Source: VBAS01 sp035318985 (GTDB taxonomy: Bacteria; Bacteroidota; Bacteroidia; Chitinophagales; Chitinophagaceae). From it: 64,000 nt of DNA. Positions 48,986 to 61,146 of this stretch are shown here, in pieces. The notes under the pieces were generated by a model. It saw nothing but the letters and a program-made list of their open reading frames with translations. It made no database searches and was not told where the DNA came from. Made by a program: the position numbers and the translations under genes. The stretch's first letter is position 1. Each line of letters starts with the position of its first letter. The stretch spans positions 1-64,000 of the forward strand of contig DATHDP010000147.1 of NCBI GenBank assembly GCA_035318985.1, in the 5' to 3' direction.

Positions 48986-50018
48986 AACATACATGCATCG
49001 CTGTCTTGAACTGGCAAAACAAGGAGCTGGTTACGTTGCACCCAATCCGATGGTCGGTGCGGTTCTTGTTCACAAGGGAAAAATTATCGGCGAAGGTTTT
49101 CATCAACAATATGGCGGCCCTCATGCAGAAGTAAATTGCATAAATTCAGTTACTGAGCAGGACAAGGATAAAATTTCAAGCTCAGTTTTATATGTTTCGC
49201 TGGAGCCATGCAGCCATTTTGGCAAAACGCCACCTTGTACTGATCTGATAATAGCGAATAAAATTCCCGAAGTTGTTATTGGTTGTCGTGATCCTTTTAA
49301 AGAAGTTGATGGAAAAGGAATTGAAAAACTTAGAGCTGCAGGGGTAAAAGTTGTTTATGGAATTCTTGAAAAAGAATGTCAGCAACTCAATAAACGCTTT
49401 TTTACTTTTCATACGAAACATCGTCCTCATATTATTTTAAAATGGGCGGAAACAGCAGACGGAAAAATAGCGGGAGATGGAAGAAATCGTTTATTGATCT
49501 CAAATGAACAAACAAATCGACTTGTTCATAAGTGGAGAAGCGAAGAAGCTTCAATATTGGTGGGTACCAATACAGCTTTGCTTGATGATCCGGAACTCAC
49601 TACAAGGAACTGGCCCGGTCCTTCGCCAATTAGATCAGTAGTTGATATGGATCTGAAACTGCCGCCGTCTTTAAAGATCTTTAACAACAAACAAAGAACC
49701 ATTATATTTAATAAGATAAAGCATGAAGAGAAAGTCCATCTTATTTACTACCAGGTAACCGAAGATGTTAGCCTTGTTCATCAAATTGTGAATGCATTAT
49801 ATCAAATGAAAATTCAAAGTGTGATCGTTGAAGGTGGTGCAAGATTATTACAATCATTTATTGACGAAGAAATCTGGGATGAGACGAGAATAATTAAGAA
49901 TGAAGAATTAATAATTAATAATGGACTTGCTGCACCGGAATTGGAAATTAAAAATGCAGACAAGGAAATAAAGATATTGGGAGATTCAATTAAAATTTAT
50001 AATCATGAACTGGGTTGA
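48972..50018 (+). CDS. ribD: Bifunctional riboflavin biosynthesis deaminase/reductase
   Basis: 348-aa enzyme for the second and third steps after GTP cyclohydrolase II in riboflavin synthesis. The N-terminal deaminase has 'GPHAEVNCI' (zinc His, catalytic Glu) and 'SLEPCSHFGKTPPC' (zinc Cys). The C-terminal reductase has 'IILKWAETADGKIAG' and 'VIVEGGARLLQSF'. The start is uncertain: TTG at 48972 gives the usual few residues before 'YMHRCLELA', and the first ATG is at 48993. The TTG lies inside an intergenic repeat, which may have removed an original ATG. An AT-rich repetitive stretch (49889-49922) encodes RIIKNEELIINNG near the end. ygjV overlaps its 3' end by 14 nt. Confidence 0.92.
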   Translation: MTTQETYMHRCLELAKQGAGYVAPNPMVGAVLVHKGKIIGEGFHQQYGGPHAEVNCINSVTEQDKDKISSSVLYVSLEPCSHFGKTPPCTDLIIANKIPEVVIGCRDPFKEVDGKGIEKLRAAGVKVVYGILEKECQQLNKRFFTFHTKHRPHIILKWAETADGKIAGDGRNRLLISNEQTNRLVHKWRSEEASILVGTNTALLDDPELTTRNWPGPSPIRSVVDMDLKLPPSLKIFNNKQRTIIFNKIKHEEKVHLIYYQVTEDVSLVHQIVNALYQMKIQSVIVEGGARLLQSFIDEEIWDETRIIKNEELIINNGLAAPELEIKNADKEIKILGDSIKIYNHELG

Positions 50019-50238
50019 ATGGTTGGGTTATTTATCAGCGGGGCTAGTTGTACTTAGCTTTTTGGTTGGCCAAAAAATAAGAAGCATCCGTTTTATAAAT
50101 ATGCTGGGCGCTGTTGGCTTTTTGATCTATGGTATTTTATTAGATGTTAATTTCCCGATCATTATTCCCAATGCATTTATCATCTGCATACAGTTTTATT
50201 ATCTCTTTATAAAAAAAGCACAAGCACCTGGCAAATAG
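50005..50238 (+). CDS. YgjV-like inner-membrane protein
   Basis: 77-aa hydrophobic protein with three short membrane segments (about residues 5-22, 27-47 and 50-70). 'WLGYLSAGLVVLSFLVGQKIRSIRFINMLGAV' (known as the first two segments) and 'IPNAFIICIQFYYL' match the short YgjV family. The function is unknown. The start overlaps ribD by 14 nt, so translation is probably coupled. The yigZ gene overlaps its end. Confidence 0.78.
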   Translation: MNWVEWLGYLSAGLVVLSFLVGQKIRSIRFINMLGAVGFLIYGILLDVNFPIIIPNAFIICIQFYYLFIKKAQAPGK

Positions 50239-50845
50239 TAACAGCGATAATAATTTTTATAAAACAATAGAAAAGGAATCCGTCGCTGAATTTAAAGACC
50301 GGGGCAGTCGCTTTCTTGCTTATGCTTTCCCGATCTCATCAGTTGGTGATTTTAAAAAGAGATTGAAAGAATTAAAAGAAGAACATTCTAAAGCTGTGCA
50401 TCATTGTTTTGCTTATCGGATCGGCACAGATGGAAATAACTTTCGTAGCAGCGATGATGGAGAACCTTCTGGCAGCGCAGGTAAGCCTATTCTTGGACAA
50501 ATAGACAGTAAAGAATTAACTAATACTGCTCTTGTTGTTGTTCGATATTTCGGAGGTACATTATTAGGCGTACCTGGTTTGACCAATGCCTATAAAACTT
50601 CTGCTTCTTTTGCGCTGCAGTCAAATCCCATTATTAAAAAGCCGGTATTGATCAATTATCGCCTGCAATTTGATTATACGATAATGAATGATGTAATGAG
50701 GATCATTAAAAAGAATGACTGTGTGATTTTCAGGCAAGAGCTGCAACTGTTTTGTATGATAGAGGCGTCTATTCCGAGATCACAATTTGAGCTGTGCATT
50801 CTCCAGCTAAAAAATCTTAAAAGCATGGAATTGTCAGCTATTTGA
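50228..50845 (+). CDS. yigZ: YigZ/IMPACT family protein, probable CTG start
   Basis: Member of the YigZ/IMPACT family, proteins linked to translation control or nucleotide-associated roles. The conserved N-terminus reads 'NFYKTIEKESVAEFKDRGSRFLAYAFP', followed by 'HHCFAYRIG', 'SDDGEPSGSAGKPIL' and 'VVVRYFGGTLLGVPGLTNAY'. No ATG, GTG or TTG exists before the conserved start. The first such codon, TTG at 50363, would delete about 45 conserved residues. The frame is open back to a TAA at 50210, and CTG at 50228 gives MANSNSDNNFYKT and a normal 205-aa length, overlapping ygjV by 11 nt. I therefore use 50228; the exact start is inferred. Confidence 0.8.
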   Translation: MANSNSDNNFYKTIEKESVAEFKDRGSRFLAYAFPISSVGDFKKRLKELKEEHSKAVHHCFAYRIGTDGNNFRSSDDGEPSGSAGKPILGQIDSKELTNTALVVVRYFGGTLLGVPGLTNAYKTSASFALQSNPIIKKPVLINYRLQFDYTIMNDVMRIIKKNDCVIFRQELQLFCMIEASIPRSQFELCILQLKNLKSMELSAI

Positions 50846-50916
50846 AAATTTATTTTTCATCAGCATTTTCACCCTTAAAATAATTTACCTTCATCGTTCA
50901 ATCTAATACTTACGTT

Positions 50917-52827
50917 ATGCTTGCAAGAATTTTCATTGTAATTACTTTATTAGTATCAGCTTCCATTCCTTCTTTTTCCCAGGTTTCAATTATTCCCGAA
51001 CCTGTTTCTCTTCAACAAAAAGAGGGAGTTTATAATTTTAAAACTCAAATTGTGATCGAAGAGGGATCCACAAATTTGGCGGTCAAAAAAATTGCAGATT
51101 GGTTAAAGGAAAAACTATCTGTTACGGGTTTGCCCGTTTCAGTTGCATCTTCTGCCGAAAAGGCCGATGTTCATTTTTCGCTGAATAAAACTGCAAACAA
51201 TACAATAGGCAAAGAAGGTTATCAACTTAGTGTATCTGCAAGTAATGGTGTAACAATTACTGCTAACGATCCTACCGGTTTATTTTATGGAGCACAAACT
51301 TTATTACAACTTCTTCCTCCTGCTATTGAAAGCAGATCCGTTGTAAAAAATACTTCATGGTCAATACCTGTAGTTGAGATCACGGATTATCCCCGCTTCG
51401 GTTGGAGAGGTTTGATGTTTGATGTATCACGTCATTTTTTTGGAGTAAAAGATGTAAAAGAATTTATTGATGACATGGCCGCGTATAAATATAATTTACT
51501 TCATTTTCACTTAACGGATGACCAGGGCTGGCGCATTGAAATTAAAAGTTATCCAAAGCTGACAACTGTTGGGGCATGGAATGTGCAGAAGACAGGAACC
51601 TTTGGTACATTTTCAGATCCCGAACCAGGTGAGTCACGCAACTTCGGTGGATTCTTTACACAGTCCGATATAAAAGAGATCGTTCAGTATGCAAAGGACA
51701 GGTTCATAAATGTTATGCCTGAAATAGAAATGCCCGGACATAGTTTAGCCGCCATTGCTTCTTATCCCGAATTAACTTGTACACCCGGTACGTATGTTGT
51801 GAATTCTGGTGAAAAATTTATGGTATGGCCACCAAGCGGACATTTTTATGGTTTAGTTGATAATACGCTGTGTCCCGCAAATGAAAAAGTATATGAATTC
51901 ATTGATAAAGTGATCACTGAAGTTGCGCAGCTATTCCCATTTGAATATATACATATGGGTGGGGATGAAACAGCAAGAAATTTTTGGGAAAAATCAGATG
52001 TGATAAAAGCGCTGATGAAAAAAGAGAATTTGAAAAATTTAGATGAGGTGCAGAGCTATTTTGTAAAGCGAGTAGAGAAGATCGTGAATTCAAAAGGAAA
52101 AAAATTAATTGGCTGGGATGAAATACTCGATGGTGGTCTTGCACCCAATGCAGCGGTGATGAGCTGGCGGGGGATGAAAGGCGGAATTGAAGCGGCTAAA
52201 CAAAATCATGAAGTGGTGATGAGTCCAACCACCTTCGCTTACCTTGATTATATGCAGGGCGATGTTATGATCGAGCCACCGGTATATGCAACCTTGCGTT
52301 TAAGTAAATCTTATGAGTTTGAACCAGTGCCTGATGGAGTAGATCCGAAATATATAAAAGGCGGGCAAGCCAATTTATGGACAGAGCAAATTTATAATAT
52401 GCGCCATCTGCGTTATATGGTTTGGCCAAGAGCATTTGCAACGGCAGAAGTTTTATGGAGTCCTAAGAGTAAAAAGAACTGGAATAATTTTTATAGAAAA
52501 GTAGAAAGTCATTTTGCACGTTTTGATGCAGCGCAAAAAAAGTATGCACCAAGCATGTACGAGCCTGATTTCAAGTTCACGAAAAATGATAAGAATGAAA
52601 TTTCAGTTGAAATGAAAACAGAGATCCCTGATATCTCTGTTCATTATTCTTTTGATAATTCTTTTCCTGATAATTTTTATCCTCATTATTCAAAATCGGT
52701 AATGGTACCAAAAGATGCAGCAACTATGAAAGTTGTTACCTATCGTGGAGGTAAACAAATGGGAAGATTAATTGTTTTCCCGGCCGCAGAAATGAAGAAG
52801 AGGGCAGGAGTGAAAGATAAAATGTAG
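50917..52827 (+). CDS. Beta-N-acetylhexosaminidase, GH20 family, exported
   Basis: 636-aa secreted glycosidase that removes terminal beta-linked GlcNAc/GalNAc from chitin oligomers or glycans. The signal peptide is at about 1-21 (SFS-Q). A GH20b domain covers about 24-150, and the catalytic TIM barrel starts 'YPRFGWRGLMFDVSRHFFGV'. The catalytic Asp350-Glu351 pair is in HMGGDE, with 'LHFHLTDDQGWRIEI' and 'WDEILDGGLAPNAAVMSWRG' as further substrate-site motifs. The C-terminal 90 residues look like a beta domain (chitobiase-like). It is monocistronic with a strong terminator. Confidence 0.92.
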   Translation: MLARIFIVITLLVSASIPSFSQVSIIPEPVSLQQKEGVYNFKTQIVIEEGSTNLAVKKIADWLKEKLSVTGLPVSVASSAEKADVHFSLNKTANNTIGKEGYQLSVSASNGVTITANDPTGLFYGAQTLLQLLPPAIESRSVVKNTSWSIPVVEITDYPRFGWRGLMFDVSRHFFGVKDVKEFIDDMAAYKYNLLHFHLTDDQGWRIEIKSYPKLTTVGAWNVQKTGTFGTFSDPEPGESRNFGGFFTQSDIKEIVQYAKDRFINVMPEIEMPGHSLAAIASYPELTCTPGTYVVNSGEKFMVWPPSGHFYGLVDNTLCPANEKVYEFIDKVITEVAQLFPFEYIHMGGDETARNFWEKSDVIKALMKKENLKNLDEVQSYFVKRVEKIVNSKGKKLIGWDEILDGGLAPNAAVMSWRGMKGGIEAAKQNHEVVMSPTTFAYLDYMQGDVMIEPPVYATLRLSKSYEFEPVPDGVDPKYIKGGQANLWTEQIYNMRHLRYMVWPRAFATAEVLWSPKSKKNWNNFYRKVESHFARFDAAQKKYAPSMYEPDFKFTKNDKNEISVEMKTEIPDISVHYSFDNSFPDNFYPHYSKSVMVPKDAATMKVVTYRGGKQMGRLIVFPAAEMKKRAGVKDKM

Positions 52828-52845
52828 AAAGTTCACAACTTATAG

Positions 52846-52893
52846 AAATGGTTTATTTAAATACGTTATAGGATTTAAATAAACCATTTTTCT
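52846..52893 (+). terminator. Terminator of the GH20 gene
   Basis: A perfect 17-bp stem, AAATGGTTTATTTAAAT (52846-52862) with ATTTAAATAAACCATTT (52873-52889), around a 10-nt loop, followed by TCTTTG. Confidence 0.88.
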
Positions 52894-52909
52894 TTGACCA
52901 ATAAAACAA

Positions 52910-52961
52910 ATGACCCGGCGAATATTTTCGTGGCTATACTAGATATTCGTTGACGGGTCAT
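52910..52961. repeat. Second inverted repeat behind the GH20 gene
   Basis: ATGACCCGGCGAATA (52910-52924) faces ATATTCGTTGACGGGTCAT (about 52943-52961). It has no T tract and is between the GH20 terminator and the minus-strand gene end at 53013. Confidence 0.6.
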
Positions 52962-53012
52962 AAGAATTGTACGAGAATAAGGCTCCCTGGTTAACTGGCT
53001 CTTCAAAATTTA

Positions 53013-54272
53013 TTATAATAAATCATCTTCTTTGAACTGGTATTGACTTTTTATTTTCCGCATCACTTCATCCATGCTTGCACGATGATCTTCCGGTTCC
53101 CATTCACCACGTTCCCATTTATCCAGTTCCCTGTCAATATTTTTTTGCTGAAGCTGTACCACTTTTTCTGCCAGCGTATCACTCATTTCTTTTTGTTTTT
53201 CATGATAAATTTTTCTCCGCTCAAATCTTTCTACTTTATCTTTTCTTATCTCACCTTCTTCATTTGCCATGTGCAGTAATTCTTCTTTTGCCAATGCAAT
53301 GTCATAAGGCCCAAGTGGCATCATCAGTTTCGATAACACCGGTCCGATCTCAATTAAGATGATCAGCAATGAGATCAGCCAGCTTGCCCAGAATACACTT
53401 CCTTCTTCGGCCGACAGATCAGCCAATGCTTTGTTACGTTCCAAAAAACCCATATTCGCCATGGCAGTTTGTTCAAACTGTTTTCTTTTATCTTCCATAG
53501 ATGCTTTTGCAGCATCAGTAATGTTCTCCTGGCTTTTCATATTTTGTTCAAGCAATAAAAGTTCAGGAGCAAATTGATCTCTTGCCAGGTTAAATGCATC
53601 CTGTTTCAATCTTGTGATATTTTCAATACCTCTTTGACGACTGCCACCTGTACCATCAGCTTCCTGCAGATATGCTGATCGCAAATTGTGCAGCGTATCC
53701 TCGATCGCCAGCTTGCGACCGAGGAGTCGCTGTCTTTCTGAGTCTGCATTTACAAGTTGATTTTTATATTCCATGGCTAAAAGACTATCATTAAGCCGGA
53801 TCTTGTCATGGAGGTTTTTCGTCATTTTTACGTTGATCTCTTTTTCAAAAATTTTCATCTCGAGTGGCCGGGCGATCACCACACCGATAAGCAATGCAAG
53901 AGCGATCCGCGGTAAGGCCATCATGATCTGCTTGCGGCGTGATACACCATATTTCCGCATGGTGGAAACGAGAAAGCGATCGAAATTAAAAATGATCAAT
54001 CCCCAGATGATCGCAAACCCGATCGTCCACAACCAGTTTCCAAATACGGTGTATATAGCATAGCCGGCAGAGATAGTTGCCAGCACAAATGTGGCGAGCA
54101 GCACAGCACCAAGCCCTGAGTACTTACTATGTTCTGAGGGAAATTGTTTCAGTAATTTTTGATGTGCCCCTGAGCACCACCATAAAAAATTGTTATCAGC
54201 CGGTTTTTTCTTTTCGCCGAAGGAGTCATAGGAATACAATAAGTCTTCCTGGCCATTGTTGTTATCTGCCAT
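53013..54272 (-). CDS. DUF4407 family membrane protein
   Basis: 419-aa protein. It has a soluble N-terminus, then a four-helix membrane core (about residues 48-70, 75-95, 120-140 and 300-320), with a long charged helical stretch between helices 3 and 4 (about 150-290) likely forming a coiled coil. 'FLWWCSGAHQKLLKQFPSEHSKYSGLGAVLLATF' (N-terminal hallmark) and 'WLISLLIILIEIGPVLSKLM' are DUF4407 signatures. The C-terminal 90 residues are highly charged. The function is unknown. It is a single gene. Confidence 0.85.
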   Translation of the reverse strand: MADNNNGQEDLLYSYDSFGEKKKPADNNFLWWCSGAHQKLLKQFPSEHSKYSGLGAVLLATFVLATISAGYAIYTVFGNWLWTIGFAIIWGLIIFNFDRFLVSTMRKYGVSRRKQIMMALPRIALALLIGVVIARPLEMKIFEKEINVKMTKNLHDKIRLNDSLLAMEYKNQLVNADSERQRLLGRKLAIEDTLHNLRSAYLQEADGTGGSRQRGIENITRLKQDAFNLARDQFAPELLLLEQNMKSQENITDAAKASMEDKRKQFEQTAMANMGFLERNKALADLSAEEGSVFWASWLISLLIILIEIGPVLSKLMMPLGPYDIALAKEELLHMANEEGEIRKDKVERFERRKIYHEKQKEMSDTLAEKVVQLQQKNIDRELDKWERGEWEPEDHRASMDEVMRKIKSQYQFKEDDLL

Positions 54273-54426
54273 TGTCTGTGTTTTTCAGTAAAAAAATAAA
54301 AAATGAAATGTCCGGTTGAAGTTGAATGATTTTAAAACGATGAGAATTTCTGCTAATTATAAAAAGGTTGTTAAGAAATGGATAAAGAGTTATGTACCGA
54401 ACATTTGTTCCTTGGTTAAGCTTTTG

Positions 54427-54445
54427 TTGCGTCGCACTCTTGTGC
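54427..54445 (-). repeat. GTACAAGAGTGCGACGCAA element, copy 4 (inverted)
   Basis: On the minus strand it reads GCACAAGAGTGCGACGCAA, preceded by GAATAGAATTGTTGCT and followed by CAAAAGCTTAACC. Confidence 0.65.
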
Positions 54446-54467
54446 AGCAACAATTCTATTCAGCCTC

Positions 54468-54540
54468 TTTCACGCAGCGACCGCAGCGATAAATAGAAGT
54501 GGCGCTGCGTTCGCCATTTCTTTGCGTTCGCTGGGTGAAA
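54468..54540. repeat. Intergenic inverted repeat TTTCACGCAGCGA / TCGCTGGGTGAAA
   Basis: Arms at 54468-54480 and 54528-54540 (12 of 13 pair), enclosing smaller GCAGCG/CGCTGC words. With the element at 54427 it fills the middle of the 376-nt gap 54273-54648, where I see no gene. Confidence 0.65.
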
Positions 54541-54648
54541 TTTAATAAATTGAAGTTGATGATGTATCGGTTGTTGGTGCGATTTACTATTGTTCAATCC
54601 TGTCTAAATTTGAGCAATAACAACTATGTAAGTCAAATGTTGTTTAAG

Positions 54649-55182
54649 TTATTCGTCTCCTGCTAATAATTTAATACTTGATACGATTTTCCTTCTTAAC
54701 CTTTCTGCACCTCCAAAATCTATAAAGCCTCCCCGGTAATAGCTTGTTCTCACGAGTACACTTACATAGAATTTTTCTTTGTCAATGCCTAAGTACACAT
54801 CATAATCTTTTGTCCACGGTTTTCGCTGGTATGTAAAAGTATAAAAAATGTCTTGGCTATTGTGACACTGCACTTTTAAGTTGTCAAGAAGTCTATCAAC
54901 TATTAGTTTCTTTTTGTCAATACTTAAATTATTATTAACGGTCAAAACTTTGTATCTGTTTGGCAAAAGATATAAAGCGTAGCACCCTAAAAGAAACAAG
55001 AAGGCAAAAGCAAAAAAAGCTAAAACATAAGTATGTTTTAACCTGTATTTATTCGGATTCGTCGTTAAATCGTAAAATAAAAAAACACCTATTCCAATAA
55101 GAGCAATCGAAAATAAATACCATAAATATTTTCCATACAAGTCAATCTTGGTTACAGATCTTTGAAACTCTTGAGGTGTCAT
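54649..55182 (-). CDS. Membrane protein of unknown function
   Basis: 177-aa protein. It has a short soluble start, two membrane segments (about residues 20-38 and 52-74, LAFFAFAFLFLLGCYALYLL), then a cytoplasmic or periplasmic domain of about 100 residues with alternating beta strands ('CHNSQDIFYTFTYQRKPW', 'VYLGIDKEKFYVSVLVRT'). No family is recognised. It is divergent from the large BNR-repeat gene at 55307. Confidence 0.65.
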   Translation of the reverse strand: MTPQEFQRSVTKIDLYGKYLWYLFSIALIGIGVFLFYDLTTNPNKYRLKHTYVLAFFAFAFLFLLGCYALYLLPNRYKVLTVNNNLSIDKKKLIVDRLLDNLKVQCHNSQDIFYTFTYQRKPWTKDYDVYLGIDKEKFYVSVLVRTSYYRGGFIDFGGAERLRRKIVSSIKLLAGDE

Positions 55183-55306
55183 GTTATAATTGCAAACAAC
55201 GCATAAATATATACAATTCTTTGTTCAGAAAATGTCTGGCAACCAATGATAAATGAAGCAAATGATTCCCATTAATTCTTTAATTTCAGCAACACAAACT
55301 AACTAT

Positions 55307-58483
<3,177 letters not shown>

Positions 58484-58541
58484 AAACTTCAGATAATAAC
58501 TCAACTCCAAAACTCTTCTTAACTTTAAGAAGGGTTTTGGA

Positions 58542-59537
58542 ATGAAAATCTTTTTAGTCATATTATTTTTCCTGCCACTCAGGTTTTATTCCCAGGTTGG
58601 GCAAACTAATTTTTATGTAATTGATAATAAGGTTGAGTCGATCCCTGTTACAAAAGCAGATACATTAGCAAAACAACTGGCTTCAATTGGTAAAACAGAT
58701 CGTGAAAAAGTGAGGGCTATCTTTCGCTGGATAACAGAACATATCGATTATAATGTGATGCCCATTGGCCGGGGTAAGAAAAAGCCTCATACCTTTTATA
58801 ATGAACCCGATGACAGCAGCGCTGCATTACCATCTTTGAATGAAAGGGTCGCTGCAAAAGTTTTGAATACCGGTGTTGCTTTTTGCGAAGGATATTCCCG
58901 GCTATTTAAAACCTTATGTGATCATGCAGGAATAAAAGCAGAGATCATTTATGGCTATGCAAGAACAAATAATAACCGAAGATTTGCAGTCAATCATACA
59001 TGGAACTCGGTTTATATTGACAGTTCCTGGTATTTACTTGATGTAACATGGGCCAGCGGTTTTGTTTCTTATGGAAATGAATACGTACGTCAGTATAATG
59101 ATCTTTATTTTCTAACGCCGCCCGATGAATTCATTCGTGAGCATTATCCAGAAGATCCTCAATGGACATTGCTAAAAGATCCTCCTGTTTATCGTGAGTT
59201 TGGTCAAAGTCCATTTCGGTATTCGGGCTATGTTAAGGCAGGTGTCAGCAGTTATTTCCCCGCCAAAGGTGTAATTGATGTATCAATTGGCGACACTATT
59301 CTTATTGAATTAAAAGCAAGGAAAGAGATCAGTGATTTTTTTGTTTCGGGATCGCCGGTGCTTGACACGGCTCAGAGTACAAAATTCTCTGCTCTCAATA
59401 CAAGTGGCGAAAAACTTGTATTTAAATATAACATAACTGATGCCACGGGAGAGTGGCTCTATGTTTTTTGCAATGAAGAGTTAGCTTTGCGTTATAAACT
59501 GAACGTAAAAAAGGAGATCGCAAAAGCAAATGACTGA
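58542..59537 (+). CDS. Exported transglutaminase-like protein
   Basis: 331-aa protein with a signal peptide (about residues 1-18, FYS-Q). The core is a transglutaminase/cysteine-protease-like domain: 'VRAIFRWITEHIDYNV' entry helix, catalytic Cys in 'VAFCEGYSRLFKTLCDHAG', His in 'NHTWNSVYIDSSW' and Asp in 'YLLDVTWASG'. This is the Cys-His-Asp triad order. The C-terminal 100 residues form a beta domain. Possible roles are peptide cross-linking or cleavage in the envelope. It follows the BNR gene after 58 nt on the same strand, so the two may be cotranscribed. Confidence 0.85.
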   Translation: MKIFLVILFFLPLRFYSQVGQTNFYVIDNKVESIPVTKADTLAKQLASIGKTDREKVRAIFRWITEHIDYNVMPIGRGKKKPHTFYNEPDDSSAALPSLNERVAAKVLNTGVAFCEGYSRLFKTLCDHAGIKAEIIYGYARTNNNRRFAVNHTWNSVYIDSSWYLLDVTWASGFVSYGNEYVRQYNDLYFLTPPDEFIREHYPEDPQWTLLKDPPVYREFGQSPFRYSGYVKAGVSSYFPAKGVIDVSIGDTILIELKARKEISDFFVSGSPVLDTAQSTKFSALNTSGEKLVFKYNITDATGEWLYVFCNEELALRYKLNVKKEIAKAND

Positions 59538-59549
59538 GTGAGGCGAAAA

Positions 59550-59702
59550 CTAACTTCCTCTTTGTGACCCTGTATTAGTCTGTTTGCTTACAAAAGCATT
59601 TGTCTGCGTTTTTTGAATGAACTTTGAACCAGGTGCAGAATTATTCTGATTTTTCTTCTTATCGTTTTTCTTTTTACCTTTTTGCTGATTTAATAATGAC
59701 AT
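59550..59702 (-). CDS. Small basic 50-aa protein of unknown function
   Basis: A 50-codon frame from ATG at 59702 (complement) to TAG at 59550-59552. The protein begins MSLLNQQKGKKKNDKKKNQN and ends NTGSQRGS. It is rich in Lys, Asn and Gln, disordered, with no Cys or Trp. This pattern (MSLLNQQKGKK... RGS) recalls a conserved tiny protein found in Bacteroidota, probably nucleic-acid or ribosome associated; the link is from memory and unproven. It is convergent with the transglutaminase gene. Confidence 0.6.
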   Translation of the reverse strand: MSLLNQQKGKKKNDKKKNQNNSAPGSKFIQKTQTNAFVSKQTNTGSQRGS

Positions 59703-59811
59703 ACGATAGTATTTTTTTGTAAATATACGAGTTTATTTTTTTGGGGTATGTGGGGAGGCTAGACCGTTAGGATTTATTTAACCAGGTATATTATACCGAA
59801 ACCAGGATCTA

Positions 59812-61140
59812 ATGAATGTATCTTTTTTGCAGGTAATTATTTCTCTCTTAGCCGGGATCATTTTTATCATTCTGCTTACTGTAAAATTCAAAGTTCATCC
59901 TTTTTTTGCATTACTTATCGCCTGCTTTATTACAGGTCTTGGCGTACAACTGCCATTTGCTGAAATTTTAACTCTTATCAAGAACGGGTTTGGAGATGTA
60001 ATGTCCAAACTGGCCATTATTATTGTACTGGGTACTACAATTGGTGTACTACTGGAAAAAAATGGAAGCACCAATGTAATGGCAGCTTCTATATTAAAAT
60101 TAGTAAGTCAAAAAAGATCTTCGCTTGCTTTATCAGTTACAGGATTTATTGTCGGACTGCCCATCTTTTGCGATTCAGGTTATATTGTTTTAAGTGGTAT
60201 CAATCGATCAATGATAAAAAGAACGGGTATGGCGGTAGCTACCATGAGTATTTCATTAGCATCAGGTTTGTACGCCGTTCATTGTTTATTGCCGCCACAT
60301 CCGGGTGCGACTGCAGCCGCAGCTACTCTTGAAGTTGATTTTGGGAAACTGATCTTGTATGGAATTTTAATTGCTATCCCTGCCATGCTGATCGGTCATT
60401 GGTGGGCAGTGTATGCTGGTAAAAAAACAAAAACTAGTATTGAAACTACAGAAGAAAGTAATGAGGATGTCTTTGCAGGGCCAAAACCGATCCTTGCTTT
60501 TCTGCCGGTAGTAATTCCCATTTTGTTGATGGCTTTAAAGTCAGTTCTTGTGTTGGATAAAAATGAAACCGGTTTGCTAAATGATGTTTTTTCTATTGTT
60601 GGCGATCCGGCCATCGCTCTTGCTATTGGTGTATTGTTAGCAATTCTAACGGGAAAAAATTCGAAACATTCCGTATCATTTCAGCTATCATCTGCGGTGG
60701 AAAAAGCCGGAGGCATATTAGTGATCATTGGAGCCGGCGGCGCCTTTGGTGCTGTATTAGCTGCTACTAATATCGGCAAACATTTTGAAGAAAATCTTGA
60801 TCTGAAAATGCTGGGCATCTGGTTCCCTTTTTTGTTAACCTGTCTTATTAAAACAGCACAAGGATCCTCAACGGTTGCAATTATTACTGCATCTTCAATT
60901 GTGTTGCCATTGTTGCCGGTGTTAGGCCTTGAATCAGAAAATGCAAAGTTGCTAACGGTTCTTTCGATGGGTGCCGGGTCAATGATGATATCACATTCCA
61001 ACGATGCTTATTTCTGGGTCATCTCAAAATTTTCAGATATTGATGTGAGAACTATGTTGCGTGTACATTCAATAGCTTCTGTCTTGATGGGATTGATAAC
61101 GATGATCGTAGTTTATATTTTATCTCTTATTATTTTATAA
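59812..61140 (+). CDS. GntP family sugar-acid permease
   Basis: 442-aa integral membrane protein of the gluconate:H+ symporter (GntP) family, with about 12 membrane segments. Recognisable parts are 'LIACFITGLGVQLPFAEILTLIKNGFGDVM', 'LPIFCDSGYIVLSGI', 'LLPPHPGATAAAATLEVD' and 'LLTVLSMGAGSMMISHSNDAYFWVISKFS'. The last string and the HPG motif are typical. The substrate could be gluconate, glycerate or a related acid. The glycerate kinase gene follows after 6 nt, so glycerate (or a precursor such as glucarate) is the most likely substrate. Confidence 0.9.
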   Translation: MNVSFLQVIISLLAGIIFIILLTVKFKVHPFFALLIACFITGLGVQLPFAEILTLIKNGFGDVMSKLAIIIVLGTTIGVLLEKNGSTNVMAASILKLVSQKRSSLALSVTGFIVGLPIFCDSGYIVLSGINRSMIKRTGMAVATMSISLASGLYAVHCLLPPHPGATAAAATLEVDFGKLILYGILIAIPAMLIGHWWAVYAGKKTKTSIETTEESNEDVFAGPKPILAFLPVVIPILLMALKSVLVLDKNETGLLNDVFSIVGDPAIALAIGVLLAILTGKNSKHSVSFQLSSAVEKAGGILVIIGAGGAFGAVLAATNIGKHFEENLDLKMLGIWFPFLLTCLIKTAQGSSTVAIITASSIVLPLLPVLGLESENAKLLTVLSMGAGSMMISHSNDAYFWVISKFSDIDVRTMLRVHSIASVLMGLITMIVVYILSLIIL

Positions 61141-61146
61141 CAGGAT

